Shown here one piece after another: positions 52,115-62,500 of a stretch of 64,000 bases of DNA. The stretch's first letter is position 1. Every line of letters begins with the position of its first letter. The position numbers were made by a program, and so were the translations under genes. The DNA lies in contig CAZDOK010000004.1 of NCBI GenBank assembly GCA_964507025.1, positions 186,001 through 250,000 on the forward strand. Direction: 5' to 3'. This stretch comes from Amarobacter sp964507025 (GTDB lineage Bacteria; Chloroflexota; Dehalococcoidia; Tepidiformales; Tepidiformaceae). The notes beneath the pieces were generated by a model. The model was not told where the DNA came from, ran no database searches, and saw nothing but the letters and a program-made list of their open reading frames with translations.

Positions 52115-54666
52115 GAGGAGCTGCCTCCCGGCCCCGCCCGAACCGCCGCTCGCAGCTCGTAGAGCTTCTGGATGGCTTCGATCGGGGTCATGCCGTCGAT
52201 GTCGAGCCGCTCGAGCTCCCGTTCCACGGGGGATTGCCCGCCAAACAGCGACGGCTGGAGCGGTGCGTGACCGTTGGCACCCGGCAGGCCCGGAGTGCCG
52301 GCGGTGCGCTCCGATTCGAGTTCCCGGAGGAGGTGTTCCGCGCGCGAAACCACAGCCCCGGGCAGCCCGGCGAGCCGCGCGACATGAATGCCGTAGCTGC
52401 GGTCGCTCGGGCCGGGGACGATGCGGTGCTCGAAGACGACTTCGGTCCCCTCCTCGTGCACGGCGACGTGGGCGTTGCGCACCCTGGGCAGCACGTCCTC
52501 GAGTGCTGTCAGTTCGTGGTAGTGCGTGGCAAACAGGGTGCGCGCGGCGACCTCTTTGCGGTTGTGGACGAACTCGACCAACGCGCGCGCGATCGCCATG
52601 CCGTCGAAGGTGCTCGTCCCCCGGCCGACCTCGTCGAGGATGACCAGCGACCGGGGCGTGGCCTGGTGGAGGATCTGCGCGGTCTCGACCATCTCGACCA
52701 TGAAGGTCGACTGGCCGGCAGCGAGGTCGTCCTGGGCGCCAATGCGCGTGAAGATACGGTCGAAGAGCGGCAGCCGGCCCTCGGCGGCGGGGACGAACGA
52801 GCCTGCCTGGGCCATAAGGGCGATGAGCGCGACCTGTCGGAGGAAGGTGGACTTCCCGCTCATGTTCGGGCCGGTGAGGATGAGCACCTGGCATTCGCCA
52901 TCGAGCGTGCAGTCGTTGGGCACGAACCGGCCAGGGCCGAGCGCAGCCTCGACCACCGGGTGGCGGCCCGCGGCGATGTGGAGGGAGGGTGCGCCGAGCT
53001 CCGGGCGGACGTAACCGCGCTCAGAGGCGACCTCCCCAAGCGCGAGCACAAGGTCGATGAGCGCAACCGCCTCGGCGACGAGCTGGAGCGAGGCGATGCC
53101 GGCAGCGAGCGACTCAACGAGCTGCGAAAACGCCTGCCGCTCGAGCTCCACCAGGCGGTCACGAGCGCCGACCAGCCGGGACTCATGCTCCTTCAGCTCC
53201 TCGGTGACGTAGCGCTCCGCGCCCACCAGGGTCTGGCGGCGCTGGTAATGCCCGGGCACGAGGCCCGCGTTCGCGGCCGAGACCTCGATGTAGTAGCCAA
53301 ACACCTTGTTGTGGCCAACCTTGAGTGTCTTGATGCCGGTGCGTTCACGTTCGAGGCGCTCGAGGCCCAGCAGGAACCCGCGCGCATCGCGTGTCAGGGC
53401 GCGCAGCGAGTCGATCTCCGGGCTGAACGCCGGGCGGATGACCCCGCCCTCGTCGAAGGACGTGGGGGGATCCTCGTCAAGGGCGGCATCAAGCGTGACC
53501 AGCGCTTCCGAGGCGGCGGCGAGCCCGTGGAGCGCGCTCGCCAGCTGGTCCGGCAAGGCTTCCCGGGGGATGCGTGCGCCCAGGTCAAGCGTGGCGCGAA
53601 GGCCGTCGCGCAGCGCAGCGAGGTCTCGAGGCGCCGCGGAACGCGCCCCGACCTTTCCCAGGATCCGGCCTATGTCGGGCATGCCCCTGAGGACCAACTG
53701 GCAGCGCTCACGCTCCAGGGGGTGGGAAACAGCCCACGCGACGGCGTCATGCCGCGATGCGATCTCAGTCGCGTCGCGCAGCGGATGGGTGAGCCACTGC
53801 CGGAGCAGGCGGCTGCCCATGGCCGACCTGGCCTGGTCGAGCACGGCGAACAGGGAAGACTGGCGGCCCGGCTGGGGCAGTACATCCAGGTTCCGGAGCG
53901 TGCGCTGGTCCACGGTGAGAACGCCTTCGGGTGGTACGTGGCGGACGCGCTGGAGCGCCCCGAGTGCGGCGGCGTAGGTTTCCCGGAGGTAGGCAAGGAG
54001 GTGCGCGAGTGCCGCTGACTCGGCCGGCGAACCGACCAGCGTCGCCGCGGCGTGATCGCCGAACTGGCGCGCGAGCTCGGCGGACACCGCAAGGTCGCTC
54101 AGCTGAGGCCGTGTGACCAGCACGCCGCTGAACGCCTCGGGCTGGTCACACGGGTCCTCGACCAGCAACTCCGCGGGAGCGCTTCGCGCAAGCTCCGCCG
54201 TAGCCTCGGGACCGGAGGCAAGCCGAATTTCGCCCGTGGTGATGTCCGCCAGGGCGAGCGCGGCCGTTCCCTTGCGGCCGGCGAATGCTGCGAGGTAGTT
54301 CGGCGCGGCCGCATCGAGCGAGGTATCGGAGGTAACGGTGCCGGCCGTGACGACCCGGACCACATCGCGCGGGACGAGGCCCTTCACCTCGGAAGGGTCG
54401 GCCAGCTGTTCGCAGATCGCGACCCGGTAGCCACGGGCCACGAGCTTCGCCACGTGACCATCGATGCTGTGATACGGGACGCCCGCCAGCGGCACCCGGA
54501 GGTCCTTGCCCATGGGCTTGGAGGTCAAGGTGATCTGCAACTCGGCGGCGACGAGCTTCGCGTCGTCGTCAAACGTCTCGTAGAAGTCCCCGAGCCGGAA
54601 GAACAGGATCGTGCCAGGGTAGCGCTGCTTCAGTTCGAGGTACTGGAGCCTGATCGGGGTGGACAC
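52111..54666 (-). CDS. mutS: DNA mismatch repair protein MutS
   Basis: Mismatch-recognition ATPase, 851 aa. The N-terminal mismatch-binding motif FFRLGDFYETF is intact. The ATPase domain shows LTGPNMSGKSTFLRQVALIA (Walker A), DEVGRGTSTFDG (Walker B/D-loop) and ATHYHELTALE. It is a MutS1-type protein of normal length. The GTG start at 54666 gives STPIRLQYLELKQRYP, which aligns with the usual MutS beginning. First gene of the mutS-mutL pair. Confidence 0.96.
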   Translation of the reverse strand: MSTPIRLQYLELKQRYPGTILFFRLGDFYETFDDDAKLVAAELQITLTSKPMGKDLRVPLAGVPYHSIDGHVAKLVARGYRVAICEQLADPSEVKGLVPRDVVRVVTAGTVTSDTSLDAAAPNYLAAFAGRKGTAALALADITTGEIRLASGPEATAELARSAPAELLVEDPCDQPEAFSGVLVTRPQLSDLAVSAELARQFGDHAAATLVGSPAESAALAHLLAYLRETYAAALGALQRVRHVPPEGVLTVDQRTLRNLDVLPQPGRQSSLFAVLDQARSAMGSRLLRQWLTHPLRDATEIASRHDAVAWAVSHPLERERCQLVLRGMPDIGRILGKVGARSAAPRDLAALRDGLRATLDLGARIPREALPDQLASALHGLAAASEALVTLDAALDEDPPTSFDEGGVIRPAFSPEIDSLRALTRDARGFLLGLERLERERTGIKTLKVGHNKVFGYYIEVSAANAGLVPGHYQRRQTLVGAERYVTEELKEHESRLVGARDRLVELERQAFSQLVESLAAGIASLQLVAEAVALIDLVLALGEVASERGYVRPELGAPSLHIAAGRHPVVEAALGPGRFVPNDCTLDGECQVLILTGPNMSGKSTFLRQVALIALMAQAGSFVPAAEGRLPLFDRIFTRIGAQDDLAAGQSTFMVEMVETAQILHQATPRSLVILDEVGRGTSTFDGMAIARALVEFVHNRKEVAARTLFATHYHELTALEDVLPRVRNAHVAVHEEGTEVVFEHRIVPGPSDRSYGIHVARLAGLPGAVVSRAEHLLRELESERTAGTPGLPGANGHAPLQPSLFGGQSPVERELERLDIDGMTPIEAIQKLYELRAAVRAGPGGSSS

Positions 54667-54745
54667 GCAGCGCGACTCCGGCGAGCGAGATACGCCATTC
54701 TACCGGCAGGCGAACGGATGTGCTTCCCGGCCGCGGGCAAGAACC

Positions 54746-56638
54746 TCAGCCGCCAGCTGCCGCCCCGCTGGCGATCGGCGCGGCGAAGCGGTCGACCACC
54801 TCGATGGCGTTGGGGGCGACCTCTTTGCACGCTCCGCAACGGATGCACGCCGGGTCATCGATGGTGTACCCGGAGCCCTCGCTGACGATGGCGCCTGTCG
54901 GGCAGAGCCCGGCGGCCTCCTGTAGGGCCGGGTCACTTGCCGAGCGCACCCGGTAGTTGATCAGTCCGGCACACACACCTGCACGGCAGCGCTTCTGCTC
55001 GATGTGCTCGAGGTACTCGTCGCGGAACGTCTTGAGCGAGGTCTTCACGCTCGTCATAGCGAACTGGCCATGGAGGCAGTTCGACCAGACGAGGGTACCG
55101 ACGAGCTGTTCGAGGTTCGCGAGGTCCACGTCGCGGCCACCCCCGGCGCTGATCCGGCGGAGGATCTCGGTGGCGCGCTGGGTGCCGCCGTGGCAGGTGG
55201 TGCAACGCCCGCAGCTTTCATCCTCGCAGAACCCCAGGAAAAAGAGGCACATGTCGACGATGCAGGCAGACGTGTCGAAGAAGACGATGCCTCCCGAGCC
55301 GAGGAACATGCCTCGCTCGCGGTAGGGGTCGAGGGTGAGGGTGAGGTCGATGTCCGAGGCGGGAAGCACACCAGAGAGCGGACCGCCAGGCTGGAATCCC
55401 TTCAGCGGCCGGTCGCCGCTGAGCCCGCCGGCATACTGCTCGAGCGCCGTGCGCACACTGGGGCCGAAGGGGATCTCGATGCAGCCTGCCTGTTTCACAT
55501 GGCCGGAGAAAGTGAACATCTTGGTTCCCTTCTCCTTGGCGTCGGAGACCGAGCTCCACCAGAGCGCCCCGTTCCGCATGATCATCGGTGCGTTGGCATA
55601 GGACTCGACATTGTTCACGTTGGTCGGCTTGTTCCAGAGGCCCGCCTGCGCCGGGAATGGCGGCTTGATGCGCGGCATGCCGCGGTAGCTGTCGATCGAG
55701 TTGATGAGGCCCGTTTCCTCGCCGCAGACGTAGGAACCAGCCCCGAGGAAAACGACGATGTCGAAGTCCTTGCCCGTGCCCAGGATGTTCTTGCCCAGGA
55801 GCCCCTTCTCGTAGGCCTGATCGGCGGCCTTCTTCAGGCGGGCGAAGGCAAGCGGATACTCGTACCGGATGTAGATGTAGCCGGCGTCGGCCTGCGACGC
55901 GAGAGCGGCAATCAGCATCCCTTCGATGATCAGGTGCGGGTCGCCCTCCATCAGGATGCGATTCACCCAGGCCCCCGGGTCGCCTTCGTCGGCATTGCAG
56001 ACGAGGTAGCGGGGGGAGGCCGTCGCGGTGCGGAGGAAGTCCCACTTGCGGCCGGCCGGGAAGCCGCCACCGCCGCGGCCACCGAGGCCAGAGTCGAGCA
56101 TCTCCTTCACGATGGCCTCAGCGTCCATCTCGAGGGCCTTGCCGAAGCCCTCGTAACCTCCGCGGGCCAGGTAGTGGTCGATGTTCTCAGGGTCGGTGAT
56201 GCCCAGGTTCGCCATCAGGCGACGGACCTGCCCCTGCATGAAGGGATGGTCCGACAAGAGGGGGATGCCGGCGGTCGGGTTGCCCTCAACGACTCCCAGC
56301 GCCATCTCGGGCCAGTCCTGGCCGGCGGCCACTTTGTCGATGAGCTCATCGACGCGGTCCGGGGTGATGTTGGCGTAAAGCACGGTCTGGGTGCCGGCTG
56401 CTGTGCGCACGGTGACGCAGGGTTCCATCCAGCAGAAACCCCAGGAGCCGGTGACGCCCACATCCGCGACGAGTTTCTTCGCGTCGACCGCTTCCCGGAG
56501 CTTCGCGATAACCGTGTCGGCGCCCCGGGCCTTCGAGGATGTATCGAGTGTGACGTTGATGCGGACGCGCCCCGACGCCTGCTCGGCGGCCCAGGACTGC
56601 CTGGCAGCGGAGACGATGGATTCGAGGCGGGTGTTCAT
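54746..56638 (-). CDS. NuoF/HndC-type NADH-binding diaphorase subunit with degenerate C-terminal ferredoxin domain
   Basis: A 630-aa flavin/NADH subunit as found in NAD-linked formate dehydrogenases, hydrogenases and bifurcating enzymes. Order: N-terminal thioredoxin-like domain (only GFCWMEPC cysteines left); FMN/NADH domain (GLGGRGGGGFPAGRKW, CNADEGDPG, GAGSYVCGEETGL); SLBB; and the N3-type [4Fe-4S] site ESCGRCTTC. The C-terminal ferredoxin has CPTGAI and CIRCGAC but lacks the other four ligands. The ATG at 56638 overlaps the NuoE-like stop. No other complex I, hydrogenase or formate dehydrogenase subunit is near, so its partner is unknown. Confidence 0.88.
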   Translation of the reverse strand: MNTRLESIVSAARQSWAAEQASGRVRINVTLDTSSKARGADTVIAKLREAVDAKKLVADVGVTGSWGFCWMEPCVTVRTAAGTQTVLYANITPDRVDELIDKVAAGQDWPEMALGVVEGNPTAGIPLLSDHPFMQGQVRRLMANLGITDPENIDHYLARGGYEGFGKALEMDAEAIVKEMLDSGLGGRGGGGFPAGRKWDFLRTATASPRYLVCNADEGDPGAWVNRILMEGDPHLIIEGMLIAALASQADAGYIYIRYEYPLAFARLKKAADQAYEKGLLGKNILGTGKDFDIVVFLGAGSYVCGEETGLINSIDSYRGMPRIKPPFPAQAGLWNKPTNVNNVESYANAPMIMRNGALWWSSVSDAKEKGTKMFTFSGHVKQAGCIEIPFGPSVRTALEQYAGGLSGDRPLKGFQPGGPLSGVLPASDIDLTLTLDPYRERGMFLGSGGIVFFDTSACIVDMCLFFLGFCEDESCGRCTTCHGGTQRATEILRRISAGGGRDVDLANLEQLVGTLVWSNCLHGQFAMTSVKTSLKTFRDEYLEHIEQKRCRAGVCAGLINYRVRSASDPALQEAAGLCPTGAIVSEGSGYTIDDPACIRCGACKEVAPNAIEVVDRFAAPIASGAAAGG

Positions 56639-57108
56639 TGGCCCGCCTTCAATTCGCGTGCCAGCCGGATGGCCTTCGCGACCGTCAGGTCGCCCACCAC
56701 CTCGCCGTTGACCCACACCTGGGGGGCTTCGCTGCAGGTGCCGTTGCACTGGCCGATGTGCAGCCCGATCCGGTGGTCGGGAGTCTGGGCGTTAAGCGGA
56801 AGCTCGAATTCGTGCTGGAGCACCTCGCGGATGCGGTCGCCGCCCTTCAGGCGGCAGGCCGGGCCACAGCACCAGGCGACCTCGGTCTCAGCCGGCGGAT
56901 GGGTGCGGAAGTCCGAGTAGAACGAGACGGTGCCATAGACCAGGGCCGGTGTGGTATTCAGCTGGCGGGCGACGACCTCGATGGCGGTACGCGTGATGTA
57001 GCCATACTTGTCCTGGATCTTGTGGAGCGCTGGCATCACGTGCCCGCGTCCGGGTTCAAATTCGGCCACGAGATCTCGCAGCTCCTGCACACCGGGTTCA
57101 GCGGTCAT
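56635..57108 (-). CDS. NuoE-type [2Fe-2S] thioredoxin-like subunit
   Basis: A 157-aa partner of the NuoF-like protein. It shows the helical N-terminus (VMPALHKIQDKYGYI), VYGTVSFYSDFRT, and the four [2Fe-2S] cysteines in CCGPACRLKGG and GQCNGTCSEAPQV. Length and motifs are standard. It overlaps the NuoF-like gene by 4 nt; together they form an orphan NADH:acceptor module. Confidence 0.92.
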   Translation of the reverse strand: MTAEPGVQELRDLVAEFEPGRGHVMPALHKIQDKYGYITRTAIEVVARQLNTTPALVYGTVSFYSDFRTHPPAETEVAWCCGPACRLKGGDRIREVLQHEFELPLNAQTPDHRIGLHIGQCNGTCSEAPQVWVNGEVVGDLTVAKAIRLARELKAGQ

Positions 57109-57140
57109 CGACCGGACCTCTCGCTTGTGAAATCGAGCAC

Positions 57141-57146
57141 ACTATA
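57141..57146 (-). promoter_or_regulatory. Candidate -10 box for the NuoE/F operon
   Basis: On the minus strand TATAGT lies 32 nt upstream of the NuoE-like ATG in a 101-nt gap, the only clear break in this right-to-left gene series. No good -35 hexamer is visible. A small GCGGT/ACCGC hairpin (57173-57185) lies further upstream. Confidence 0.3.
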
Positions 57147-57209
57147 GCCCAAACCCCCGCTAGAGGCGCATGCGGTTTCACCGCGCTGCCGATATTCCCT
57201 GAAGCCGTC

Positions 57210-58544
57210 CTAGATTCCGGCCCCCCGGGCGTTCGCCACACTCCGCGCGTCTTCATCCATCATGGCCGCGACCTTTTCGCCCAGGAGCAGGCTGTAATTC
57301 TGTCCGCGGTCCTCGGGGTAGACCTGGGTGGTATTCGAGAGGTAGAGCCCCGCGATGCCGGTGCGCATCTCGGGAATCGATGCTGAGTAGTTCGTCGTTA
57401 TCACTGGCTGGCCACCGGGGTCCTTGAAGAACCACTTCTCCCGGACCCACGACGGCTCGAATGCCGGGTTCAGCTTCTTGATGCCGTCGAAGTAAGCGGC
57501 GAAGACCTGGTCTGCGTCCATCTCGAGGACCGGGTGACCCGGCGGTGTGTAATTCGAGAGATAGACAACGTGGTGGCCGCCGTAGCGCTCGGGCGGCATG
57601 AAGTTGGTGTGCTCGATGCAGGCGACGAACGGCAGGTCATCGCCGATGGAGAGCCAGTAGTACGGCGTGAGTGGCCGGTCGAGCGCGAGGATGAGGCAGG
57701 TGGCCCACTGGTACCGGACGCGTTCCAACACCGCCCGGTATTCGGCCGGGAGGTCCGGACAGATCTTCATGGTGATGATGTTCGGCGTGGTCATGAGCAC
57801 CTGGTCGAACGGGTGGAACGAGCCGCTCGCATGGATGCCCGTGACCGTGCCGTTCACCAGTTCGACGCGCTCGACCGGGGTATTGAGATGGATGACGACA
57901 CCATCGGCCTCGAGCCTGTCAGCCAGGGCCCGGTAGTAGCGCTTGAAGGAACCCTCCAGGTACCCGAGCTGCTCCTTCGAGCCGCCGCCTTTGCGCGACG
58001 AGAAGCGCAGGTAGACCTTGTTCCAGAGCCAGACCATGCCGACGTTGTCGGCCTGGTCGGCGAACTTGCCGCGCAGGAGGGCGCCCCAGAAGGCGTCGAA
58101 CGCCTTCCGGCCAACGGCCTTCTCCATCCAGGCTCTGGCCGTGACGCCTTCGTAGCGGGCGATGCCATCCTTGCGGCGCCGGAGCCAGAGCGCCGCGAGG
58201 CCAAGCCGGACCCGGCTGACGAGCGGAATCGCGGTGAACCGGAGCAAGTCGAGCGGCGTGACAAAGGGATACATCTTCCCTTTCACGAAGTGGGCGTTTT
58301 TCGGCTCAATCCACCTCAGGTGGTTGATGAGCTCAAGGTCTTCGATGTAGCGAATGACGGCGGTGTCGTTCGTGAAGATGTGGTGGTAGAAGCACTCGAG
58401 CTCCTCTCCGCCAACGGGAAAGGTGACCACCTGCCCGCCGACCTCATCGCGCCCCTCGAAGATGGTCACCTGGTGGCCGCGGGCGCGCAGCACTCGCGCG
58501 GCCGCGAGCCCGGCGACACCAGCGCCGACGATCCCCACATTCAT
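57210..58544 (-). CDS. FAD-dependent amine oxidase-like oxidoreductase
   Basis: A 444-aa flavoprotein of the protoporphyrinogen oxidase/phytoene desaturase-like superfamily. The dinucleotide fold GIVGAGVAGLAAARVL is at the extreme N-terminus, followed by FEGRDEVGGQV, and the C-terminal FAD segment GLYLSNTTQVYPEDRGQNYS closes the fold. Similar proteins occur next to glycan and prenyl-lipid genes, as here. Substrate not readable. Its start overlaps the flippase-like gene by 4 nt, implying one transcript. Confidence 0.83.
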   Translation of the reverse strand: MNVGIVGAGVAGLAAARVLRARGHQVTIFEGRDEVGGQVVTFPVGGEELECFYHHIFTNDTAVIRYIEDLELINHLRWIEPKNAHFVKGKMYPFVTPLDLLRFTAIPLVSRVRLGLAALWLRRRKDGIARYEGVTARAWMEKAVGRKAFDAFWGALLRGKFADQADNVGMVWLWNKVYLRFSSRKGGGSKEQLGYLEGSFKRYYRALADRLEADGVVIHLNTPVERVELVNGTVTGIHASGSFHPFDQVLMTTPNIITMKICPDLPAEYRAVLERVRYQWATCLILALDRPLTPYYWLSIGDDLPFVACIEHTNFMPPERYGGHHVVYLSNYTPPGHPVLEMDADQVFAAYFDGIKKLNPAFEPSWVREKWFFKDPGGQPVITTNYSASIPEMRTGIAGLYLSNTTQVYPEDRGQNYSLLLGEKVAAMMDEDARSVANARGAGI

Positions 58545-59542
58545 GGCGCTATCCCCTGCTCCTCGACCTCAACCTGCGTAATGCGCCTGAAGGATACGCC
58601 GTAGCTCCAAAGGAGGATCAGGCCAAGGATGGTGGTCGGAACCAGGATGACCCCGTGGGCGACGATTGAGTAGGCGCCCGCCACATTATCGGCCACGCCC
58701 CCGCCAACCAGCACCAGCTTCGCGGCCCACTCGAAGGGGCCAGTGCCACCGAAGAACGTCGGAATGATGATCGCCAGGTTGGCCGCCGCCAGGAGCAACG
58801 CGTAGTGGCCAAAGCCGACGTCCATGTTGAATCCCTGGCCGATCACGGCGTAGGCGCCGGCCTCGATCGTCCACGCGGCGCCGCTGAAGCAGCACACCAA
58901 AAGGAGCGAGCGCCAGTCGTGTACGGAGCGGAGGCTACCGACGAGCGAATCGGCCATCGCTTCGGCCTGGTGCTCGAATCGGTCGGGCAGGACGCGCAGG
59001 AAGAAGTGGATGACAGTCTTCGCGCGCTGTTCGTTGAGTGTGAGGATGTAGAAGCCCGCGAGCGCAACAACGAAGAGGACCGTTGAGGCGACCGCGATGG
59101 CGCGCAGGCGACCGTCCTCGAACCCCACGATCGAACCAGCGATGAGCAGCATGAGCACGAGCGTGACACCGTCGAAGAGGCGCTCGACGGCGATGGTGCC
59201 GAATGTCCCCATCTTCGAGACGCCCTCGCGGTCGCCGAGCACGTAGGCGCGAACCAGTTCTCCCGCACGCGCGGGAAGGAGGTTGTTCGCCATGTAGCCG
59301 ATGATGGCGTAGGGAAAGAGCCTGGCGGGGCTCATCGGCGCGACGGGGCGCATGAGGATCGACCAGCGGATGCAGCGTGCCACGATGGCAACGAAGAGCA
59401 CGCCCGTGCCGGGAATGAGCCACCAGTATTCCGCCTGCTCGAGCGCGTTGGCGAGGTCCCTCGGGTGGGTGGCGCGGAGGAAGAGGCCGACGAAGATGAG
59501 GCTGATGATCAGGCTGGCCCAGAAGCGGAGAGAGCGAAGCAC
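58541..59542 (-). CDS. Lysylphosphatidylglycerol synthase TM-domain / UPF0104 flippase-like protein
   Basis: A 333-aa integral membrane protein with about eight helices. Family marks are ARCIRWSILMRP, YMANNLLPARAGELVRAYVLG (the conserved N-LPxRxGE signature) and FFGGTGPFEWAA. Only the membrane domain is present, without the MprF aminoacyl-transferase part, so lipid or prenyl-sugar flipping is more likely than lysinylation. Coupled to the FAD enzyme downstream and 11 nt after the glycosyltransferase gene. Confidence 0.85.
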   Translation of the reverse strand: MLRSLRFWASLIISLIFVGLFLRATHPRDLANALEQAEYWWLIPGTGVLFVAIVARCIRWSILMRPVAPMSPARLFPYAIIGYMANNLLPARAGELVRAYVLGDREGVSKMGTFGTIAVERLFDGVTLVLMLLIAGSIVGFEDGRLRAIAVASTVLFVVALAGFYILTLNEQRAKTVIHFFLRVLPDRFEHQAEAMADSLVGSLRSVHDWRSLLLVCCFSGAAWTIEAGAYAVIGQGFNMDVGFGHYALLLAAANLAIIIPTFFGGTGPFEWAAKLVLVGGGVADNVAGAYSIVAHGVILVPTTILGLILLWSYGVSFRRITQVEVEEQGIAP

Positions 59543-59553
59543 GGGACCGCCTG

Positions 59554-62500
59554 TCAGGGGATTTCGAACAGCCTGAGCCGCGCAGCGCCGCCCTCGACTA
59601 TCCAGAGCTTACCATCGGCAGATTCAACCATCCCATAAGGGCGGTTGAGCGGCTCGGCTTCGGAGGAGATGGTTGCCGCCAGCGATCCATCCGCGTTGTA
59701 CACGCGGACCAGGTTGAGCGAGGGCACGCTCGCGGCGACTCGGCCATCGGAAAGGACGCGCAGGTAGGGTTTGTCGTTCACCTCGACCCCACCCCATCCA
59801 TCGACAAGGAACTCCGCCCGGAACGAGCCATCGGCATGAAGCACCTGGATACGCTGGTTGTACATGTCGGCCACGTACACCGCGCCATCAGGACCGAGGG
59901 CGAGGCCGACCGGCTCGTCAAACTGGCCCGGGCCGCTGCCCACCGAGCCCACCGTGCGGACGAACTGCCCGTCGAGCGTGAACACCTGGACACGATCGTT
60001 CCCCGTATCGGTCACCCACACCTGGCCGGAGGCGTCGACCACGGCATCGCGCGGGCCGAACAGGTCGAACGGCCCGGGAGCCCTCGAGGTATCGGGCGGC
60101 TGGCCAAACGTCGAGACGAGCTTCAGGTCCCGGTCGAACACCCGCACCCGCCAGCCGAAGGTATCGGCGACCACCACGTGGCCATCCGGACCGACAGCGA
60201 CGCCCCACGGCTGTGATTGCTCGCCCGGGTTGGCCGCGTTGTCGCGGATATCTATCGATGTGACGAAATTGCCCTGCGCGTCGAACTTCTGCAGCTTCTT
60301 CGTGGCACTGTCGATGACGTAGAGGTTGCCCGAGGCGTCAGCTTCCACATCGACCGGAGCGAAGAACTGACCTGGGAGCGAGCCGAGGCTACCGAAGGTG
60401 GGCCGGCCTTCGCCGTCCGCTCCGGGCTTCGGTGGCTCGACCGGTTTGGCGGAGAGCCTGCCCGTCGCGAGGTCGAAGTTCGCCGGGAAGAACGCGAATG
60501 CGTCGGTCGAACCGGGTTCTCGCGCCGGCGCGTGATCGCGCCAGTAGTGGAACCATGCATCGAGCCATCCGCCTCCGAAAACGCCATCGGCAATCACCTT
60601 CCAGGTTGCCAGGCGGAAAGGACCGCAGTTGCCGGAACGCGAAAGGCAGGCCTGGCCGTTGTCCACGCTCATCGCGTACTTGTAGGTCTCGTCGTACCAC
60701 CAGCGATGGGGATAGCGCTGGGGGCTCCCGTACTGAACAGCCGCGTTGCTGGCGGCGTAGTCCTGGGCCCGGCCCACGTTGCCGTAGGCCACCAGCATCA
60801 CGGAGAAGTTCCCTGCCGGTGGCCCGTTCGAAAAGTCGGCGTAGGAAACGGCCTTGTAGTCGCGCAGATACCACGCCCAGGGCCAGGCGAACGAGTCGGT
60901 CGTGTCCACCGCTATGGGGAGGTTAGTTCCCATGCCCGATGCCTCGGCGAGGGCGTTGATCTGGTCAGCGACATCCTTCAGCTGGGGCGACGACTGGGTG
61001 TAGATGAGCAGATCCTTCGGGACGTCGCCGCGTTCATAGGCGGCCATCACCATGGTCCGAAGAGAGAAGAACGTCAGCGCACCGATCACCGCGACGACCG
61101 CGACGAAACCGGCAGAGCTCCTGCCGAGCGGCCAGGCCGCGAACAGAATGCCGGCGACCACAGCCAGGGCAACCGCACCGCGCAGGAGATGAAACGCTGC
61201 CCCACCGGGAAGGAAGGCGACCAGCGCGAGCCCCCCGGCCGCGAGCAGGGACACGCTTGCCAGCGTGGCTGCCGTCCGGCGGGAAGCCTCGCGGGTGGTC
61301 CATGCGCGCCATGCTCGCTGGACCGTCCACGCCGCCAGGAGGCAGGCAGGAAGGGCGATGTGGACGTTGAGCCAGGGCATCTTCTCGGCGCCCCACGAAA
61401 GCGCGCCCCAGATGCCCACGAGCCAGACCACGAGAAACCGCGAAAACGCATCGCCCCGCACAACCGACCACCAGGCACCACCAACGACCAGCACGAGGGG
61501 CAGGAACTCGTACGCCGGCATGAGCATGTAGTAGTAGAACCAGGGCTGGTCGCCCCGATGAGCATCCTGCTGGCTGTACCAGTAGTCGAGCGAGCCCCAT
61601 GGTCCGCTCACCAGGCCATCCAGGTTCGTCCAGATCGAGGTCATGAGGGAGAGGTAGACGAAGGCAGACGCGGCGAAGGCGATACCCCAGACTCTGGGCT
61701 TCCACTGGAGTCCGGCAAAAGCCGCCATGCTGGTGGTTACCGCGAACAGGCCGAGCAGGGCGATTGCATCGCGCGGGGCGATCGGGCCCTGCAGGCTCTT
61801 CTCCCAGCTCAGGCGATCCTTTTCGATTAGGCCGAACTTCTCGAGGAGTGCCACGCGTGCTACAGGCGTCAGGAGCGGGAGGCAGAACGTGCCAAGCAGC
61901 ACCAGCACGTCGCCGCTCCGTGGGAGGTCGTCGCCCCAGTCCAGGTTCCGGCGCAGGGGGCCGAGGAAGGGCCAGAGAGCAGCCACCATCCACGCCCACG
62001 GTGCGAACCCGACGGTCAGCAGGATCCGTCGCGGCAGCGTGTCGAGTTCGCGGGCCGCGAGCGTCCGAATCGCCAGCGTGTTCGCCGCGTAGAGGTCGAG
62101 GTAGACGAGGAATGCCGCGAAGGCGAGAAAGGACCCTTCCTTGGTAAGCACGTTGCCGGTGAAGCCGGCGGCGAAGACGAACAGCCACCGCTGGCGGCCT
62201 TCGTCGATGTATCGCCACATCGCGACCACCATGAGGAGCGTGAACGCCCCCATGTAGATGTCTTCGCGGAAGAAACGGCTGTAGTAGACGAGCGTCGGCG
62301 AGAAGGCGATGAACGCAACCGCCGCCAGCGTCCCCGCGGAGCCGAGGCGCCGGCGCAACAGGAGAGGCAGGGCGACCAGGGCGGTCCCGAAGAGCGCGGC
62401 CGAGACACGGCTCGTGTAGTCGGTGGCGCCGAACAGGAAGAACACCAGGCCCTGCAGATGATAGTAGAAGGGACCATGGAATACGGGGCTATGGTTGTAG

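Noticed and set aside
54746..57108. Complex I (nuo) operon
   Set aside because: Only E- and F-like subunits are present and the F-like protein has an added ferredoxin domain, as in soluble NAD-linked enzymes.
60217..61830. 537-codon plus-strand frame opposite the Agl23-like gene
   Set aside because: It is antisense to a confirmed membrane protein gene with NHL repeats, and its composition is typical of shadow frames.
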